Of a stretch of DNA of 8,312 bases, positions 6,236 to 8,312 are shown in pieces. Numbering within the stretch: position 1 is the stretch's first letter; every line of letters begins with the position of its first letter. The position numbers were made by a program, and so were the translations under genes. The stretch spans positions 1 to 8,312 of the forward strand of contig JAGLYR010000229.1 in the NCBI GenBank assembly GCA_023132135.1, in the 5' to 3' direction. Source of the DNA: Candidatus Eiseniibacteriota bacterium (GTDB lineage Bacteria; Arandabacterota; Arandabacteria; JAGLYR01). Below the pieces are notes generated by a model. The model saw nothing but the letters and a program-made list of their open reading frames with translations, was not told where the DNA came from and ran no database searches.

Positions 6236-6307
6236 GTCGCGGTAGGAATGCCGGTCCCCGGCACACCCCGCACAGATCCGTACGTGAGGAATTACCTCAT
6301 ACAGCTC
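6236..6307 (-). mobile_element. Probable group II intron 3' end (domains V and VI), relic
   Basis: On the minus strand 6307-6275 reads GAGCTGTATGAGG, a short AT loop, then CCTCACGTACGGATC. This matches the domain V consensus GAGCcGTAUG...CACGTACGGuuC, including the AGC triad and the two-base AC bulge before GTACGG. The usual GAAA tetraloop is replaced by about UAAUU, and the third pair is G-A. Next, 6274-6236 folds as domain VI: GCGG/CCGC base, upper stem TGCCGG/CCGGCA, and an unpaired A at 6243. That A is 8th from a 3' end GAC that fits the AY splice consensus. No reverse transcriptase ORF, domain I-III or 5' GUGYG end was seen, so this is only an intron tail. It abuts the truncated RAYT gene directly. 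Confidence 0.55.
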
Positions 6308-6317
6308 CTACCTCGGG

Positions 6318-6705
6318 TCAAACGCTGAAACGTCCCGAAGGGTAAGGGTGAAAGATGCACACAGGGAGATGCGGCTCATCCGCAACGTAGGAACCGAAGC
6401 GCCCCTGGAACAGGTACCCGCGCACCCCTTCCCGGAAGTTCCTCATTCGAGTGTAGGCTTTGTGCGCATTCCCAATGGCTCTCGCCAGTCCATCTTCAGT
6501 GCTCGGAACCACCACGAGATGCACGTGGTTCGTCATCAAACACCACGACAGAACCTCCACCCCGAACCGCTCCGTCTCCTCACGCATGAATGCGAGGTAC
6601 CGCCGGCGATCTTCGTCATCGCCGAAAGATCGCCATCGACCGCACCCCCCGCTGCGTCACGTGGTGCGGGTACTCCGAGACTACAACACGAGCGATCCTT
6701 CCCAT
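6318..6705 (-). pseudogene. REP-associated tyrosine transposase (RAYT, Y1/HUH family), frameshifted and truncated
   Basis: ATG at 6705 opens MGRIARVVVSEYPHHVTQRG, then VRSMAIFRR and TGA at 6618-6616. Shifting frame near 6616-6622 restores DDEDRRRYLAFMREETERFG, the HUH box TNHVHLVVVP (His codons within 6519-6527), ARAIGNAHKAYTRMRNF and GYLFQGRFGSYVADEPHL. This is the RAYT family: HUH single-strand transposases that act on REP palindromes. Homology stops at about 6366. The YIxxNPV segment carrying the presumed catalytic tyrosine is missing, and the frame reads 15 unrelated residues to a stop at 6318-6320. Both the frameshift and the missing tyrosine make it inactive. The truncation coincides with the switch to group II intron-like sequence. 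Confidence 0.85.
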
Positions 6706-6723
6706 ACCTTCACCCTACCCCCA

Positions 6724-6759
6724 CATCACACCGCAACCCAGCGAGAACTCGGTGTTATG
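6724..6759. repeat. REP-like imperfect palindrome upstream of the RAYT pseudogene
   Basis: CATCACACCG (6724-6733) pairs with CGGTGTTATG (6750-6759) with one mismatch around a 16-base loop, and C-runs flank it on both sides. It lies about 20 bases upstream of the RAYT start. RAYT genes are typically bordered by REP hairpins that they recognise, so this may be the cognate REP. Confidence 0.45.
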
Positions 6760-6866
6760 CCCCCAGATTAACAGCCTGTGTTTGTGAGTATAGAAACGAC
6801 GCATTTGCCTTTCAAGCAAGAAACGTCAACTAGGACAAAACTCTACCCAAGACCGATATTCGAGTG

Positions 6867-6872
6867 TATAAT
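6867..6872 (+). promoter_or_regulatory. Candidate -10 element (TATAAT) upstream of pyruvate kinase
   Basis: A perfect TATAAT. The -35 at the ideal spacing (6844-6849, TACCCA) matches at only three positions. If used, transcription would start near 6879, leaving a ~145-base leader before the kinase ATG. GGGACT (6887-6892) and AGTCCC (6912-6917) could pair within that leader. Confidence 0.4.
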
Positions 6873-6945
6873 TGGGAAAGGGAATCGGGACTCAGGAAAA
6901 ACGAGGCAATCAGTCCCATAGGCCAAGACAACTCATGAGCTTGGG

Positions 6946-7029
6946 ATGACCGCGCTGGGAATCCCGGTTACAGACACACTCTGCGAGGAGACCCTCGACC
7001 CGACGGCAGAATTGGGAGGTATTTCATGA
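6946..7029 (+). CDS. Possible 27-codon leader ORF overlapping the pyruvate kinase start
   Basis: ATG at 6946 opens MTALGIPVTDTLCEETLDPT and ends with TGA at 7027-7029, sharing ATGA with the kinase start at 7026. That overlap is the usual geometry for translational coupling. There is no strong SD for the small ORF, and its peptide matches nothing I recognise. It may be chance or the tail of a deleted upstream gene. Confidence 0.2.
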   Translation: MTALGIPVTDTLCEETLDPTAELGGIS

Positions 7030-8312
7030 GGCGGAGGAAGACAAGAATCGTATGCACGATGGGCCCAATGGAGGACGAGAGAATCCCTAGCACCGTTCAG
7101 GAGTTTATCCAAGCAGGTATGGACGTCGCACGGATTAACATGGCACACTACGATGTCAGTGACAAGTCACAGAGGGAGTACTTGCACAAGCTCTTGGTAG
7201 CTATCAGGCGTAAGGCCGAGGAGTGTGGAGAACAGGTAGCCATTATGGGAGACATTCAAGGCCCTAAAGTTAGAATACGGCGATTCCTAGGCAGTCTGTC
7301 TGGCCAGAGCCAGGTGCGGCTTGAAAAAGACGAGGAATTCGTTCTGACGATGGAATCCGATGAGAACATCATTGATGCCAGCGACAAGGGAGCTTCGGTT
7401 TCTTACGAAGGTGATTTCCACTTCTTCAATCAAATAAGCGAGAATGTCAGCGACGAGGAGAATGGCGAGCCTGGGGATATTGAACTCTGGTTTGCGGACG
7501 GAAAGGTAATAATCAAGACATCGGTGAGCCAAATCGAACCTACCCACGCACGGTGCAAAGTAGTCGTCCCCGGTGAACTGAAGGAGCGGCAAGGTATCAC
7601 TGTCAAGGGTTCCACAATCAAGCCTGAGCATTACAACCTTGCCGACTACCCGAAAGACGGAGCGGATATTGTCTTCCTACTTCGAGAGGGCGTGGATCTG
7701 TTTGCCCTGTCATTTGTCAATAGTGCCCAGGACATAATGAACATGCAAGCCTACATCCGCGGAAAGGTAAATGAGCTCGGCCTCGGGTTAATACGCAAGA
7801 GGTTCTTGGGAATGCGAGATGTTCCCATTATAGCCAAAATAGAGACTGCAGAGGGCGTTGCGCGTCTTGACGAAATAATGGACGCGTGTTTTGGAGTAAT
7901 GGTGGCCCGCGGTGACCTCGCGCTGCGAACTGGCATAGCGAACATTGGGATCCTGCAGAAGCAGATCATAGACAGGTGTGCGACGAAGGCGAAGCCTGTC
8001 ATCACTGCAACTCAGATGCTTCTTTCAATGATGGACTTTCGTGAGCCAAGAAGGCCCGAGGTGACGGACGTAACGAATGCGATCTTCGACGGGACGGATG
8101 CTCTGATGTTATCTGAAGAGACAGGCGATCCATCTAGTCTCTTTCCGCGCGAAGCCATTTCGACTATGGCCAGAATCGCCGTAAAGACTGAAGAGGAGAT
8201 CAGAGAGCGCAATCGGATTGAATACAGAAACAAGATAACCGAGCGTCATGAGCGCGCGAAAGATGTTCTCAGAGAAAACGAGCGCAAAGTTGACGAAGCG
8301 AGAACCCTGGGG
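7026..8312 (+). CDS. Divergent pyruvate kinase, C-terminus beyond the window
   Basis: ATG at 7026 has GGGAGG (7014-7019) 6 bases upstream, and 429 codons run to the right edge. The enzyme would convert phosphoenolpyruvate and ADP to pyruvate and ATP in the cytoplasm. Family motifs seen in order: RIVCTMGP (7-14), VARINMAH (34-41), GDIQGPKVR (75-83), FADGKV (156-161), LFALSFV (225-231), IIAKIETAEG with catalytic Lys271 and metal ligand Glu273, MVARGDL with Asp297, ITATQM with Thr329, RRPEVTD (342-348), DGTDALMLSEETG (355-367). Odd points: the usual RxNxSH serine is Ala40; TRAE is RRPE; SGETA is SEETG; the middle domain and the stretch before AKIE are enlarged by a few tens of residues. Lys81 in GPKVR is the residue found in K+-independent kinases. 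After TMARIA (380-385) the chain is extremely charged and helical. Rare-type codons such as AGA, AGG, CGA and ATA are common, unlike the TPR gene. Confidence 0.85.
   Translation, partial: MRRRKTRIVCTMGPMEDERIPSTVQEFIQAGMDVARINMAHYDVSDKSQREYLHKLLVAIRRKAEECGEQVAIMGDIQGPKVRIRRFLGSLSGQSQVRLEKDEEFVLTMESDENIIDASDKGASVSYEGDFHFFNQISENVSDEENGEPGDIELWFADGKVIIKTSVSQIEPTHARCKVVVPGELKERQGITVKGSTIKPEHYNLADYPKDGADIVFLLREGVDLFALSFVNSAQDIMNMQAYIRGKVNELGLGLIRKRFLGMRDVPIIAKIETAEGVARLDEIMDACFGVMVARGDLALRTGIANIGILQKQIIDRCATKAKPVITATQMLLSMMDFREPRRPEVTDVTNAIFDGTDALMLSEETGDPSSLFPREAISTMARIAVKTEEEIRERNRIEYRNKITERHERAKDVLRENERKVDEARTLG

Noticed and set aside
6348-6833. Plus-strand frames antisense to the RAYT pseudogene
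   Set aside because: They are shadows. The minus strand carries the HUH motif and family sequence across two frames.
6146-6862. AATATCGG inverted pair (6146-6153 and 6855-6862) as ends of a mobile unit around the RAYT remnant
   Set aside because: The match is only 8 bases and the flanks do not extend it, so it may be chance.
1-8312. CRISPR array, rRNA genes or complete insertion sequence
   Set aside because: No regularly spaced repeats, no rRNA-like conserved blocks and no intact transposase were found on either strand.

Overview
The window looks like a bacterial, probably metagenome-derived, chromosome segment. It joins one conserved-looking GC-rich gene to an accessory, repeat-rich stretch of lower GC. 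Starts include GTG and TTG as well as ATG, each judged against its own Shine-Dalgarno (SD) site. The TPR gene uses GC-rich codons throughout. The genes to the right use AGA, AGG, CGA and ATA codons freely. Long periplasmic TPR proteins and abundant REP-like repeats would fit a GC-rich lineage of the FCB type (for example candidate phylum Eisenbacteria), but nothing here proves the taxonomy.

Layout. Positions 1-3390 (minus strand) hold the first ~1130 residues of a very large secreted TPR protein that continues past the left edge. Positions 3406-3889 hold no gene. They contain a ~187-bp element with 15-bp terminal inverted repeats around the widespread GTTCGTCCTGAG...TCGAAGGAC environmental repeat, followed by a second repeat with paired CAGACCCC/CTGACCCC boxes. 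Positions 3890-4615 (minus) encode an uncharacterised lipoprotein starting at TTG. A divergent promoter region (4616-4825) separates it from a plus-strand run. That run has a small one-zinc-ribbon protein (4826-5047), a 30-codon relic of a DNA methyltransferase N-terminus (5093-5185), and a two-part protein (5241-6008) whose C-terminal half resembles phage-type BECR-fold nucleases. The run ends in a strong hairpin overlapping the last stop codon.

Positions 6023-6865 are mobile-element debris. On the minus strand there is a frameshifted and truncated REP-associated tyrosine transposase (RAYT). It runs directly into what looks like the 3' end (domains V and VI) of a group II intron. A REP-like hairpin lies just upstream of the transposase. 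From 7026 to the right edge lies a divergent pyruvate kinase with a good SD. It keeps the core catalytic residues but has an altered K+-site motif, an enlarged middle domain and an unusual charged C-terminal region.

No complete functional pathway is visible. The best candidates for unusual biology are the BECR-like protein beside a wrecked methyltransferase, the RAYT/group II intron junction, and the atypical pyruvate kinase. The 3.4-8.3 kb part is best read as an insertion and recombination hotspot next to a housekeeping-type TPR gene.
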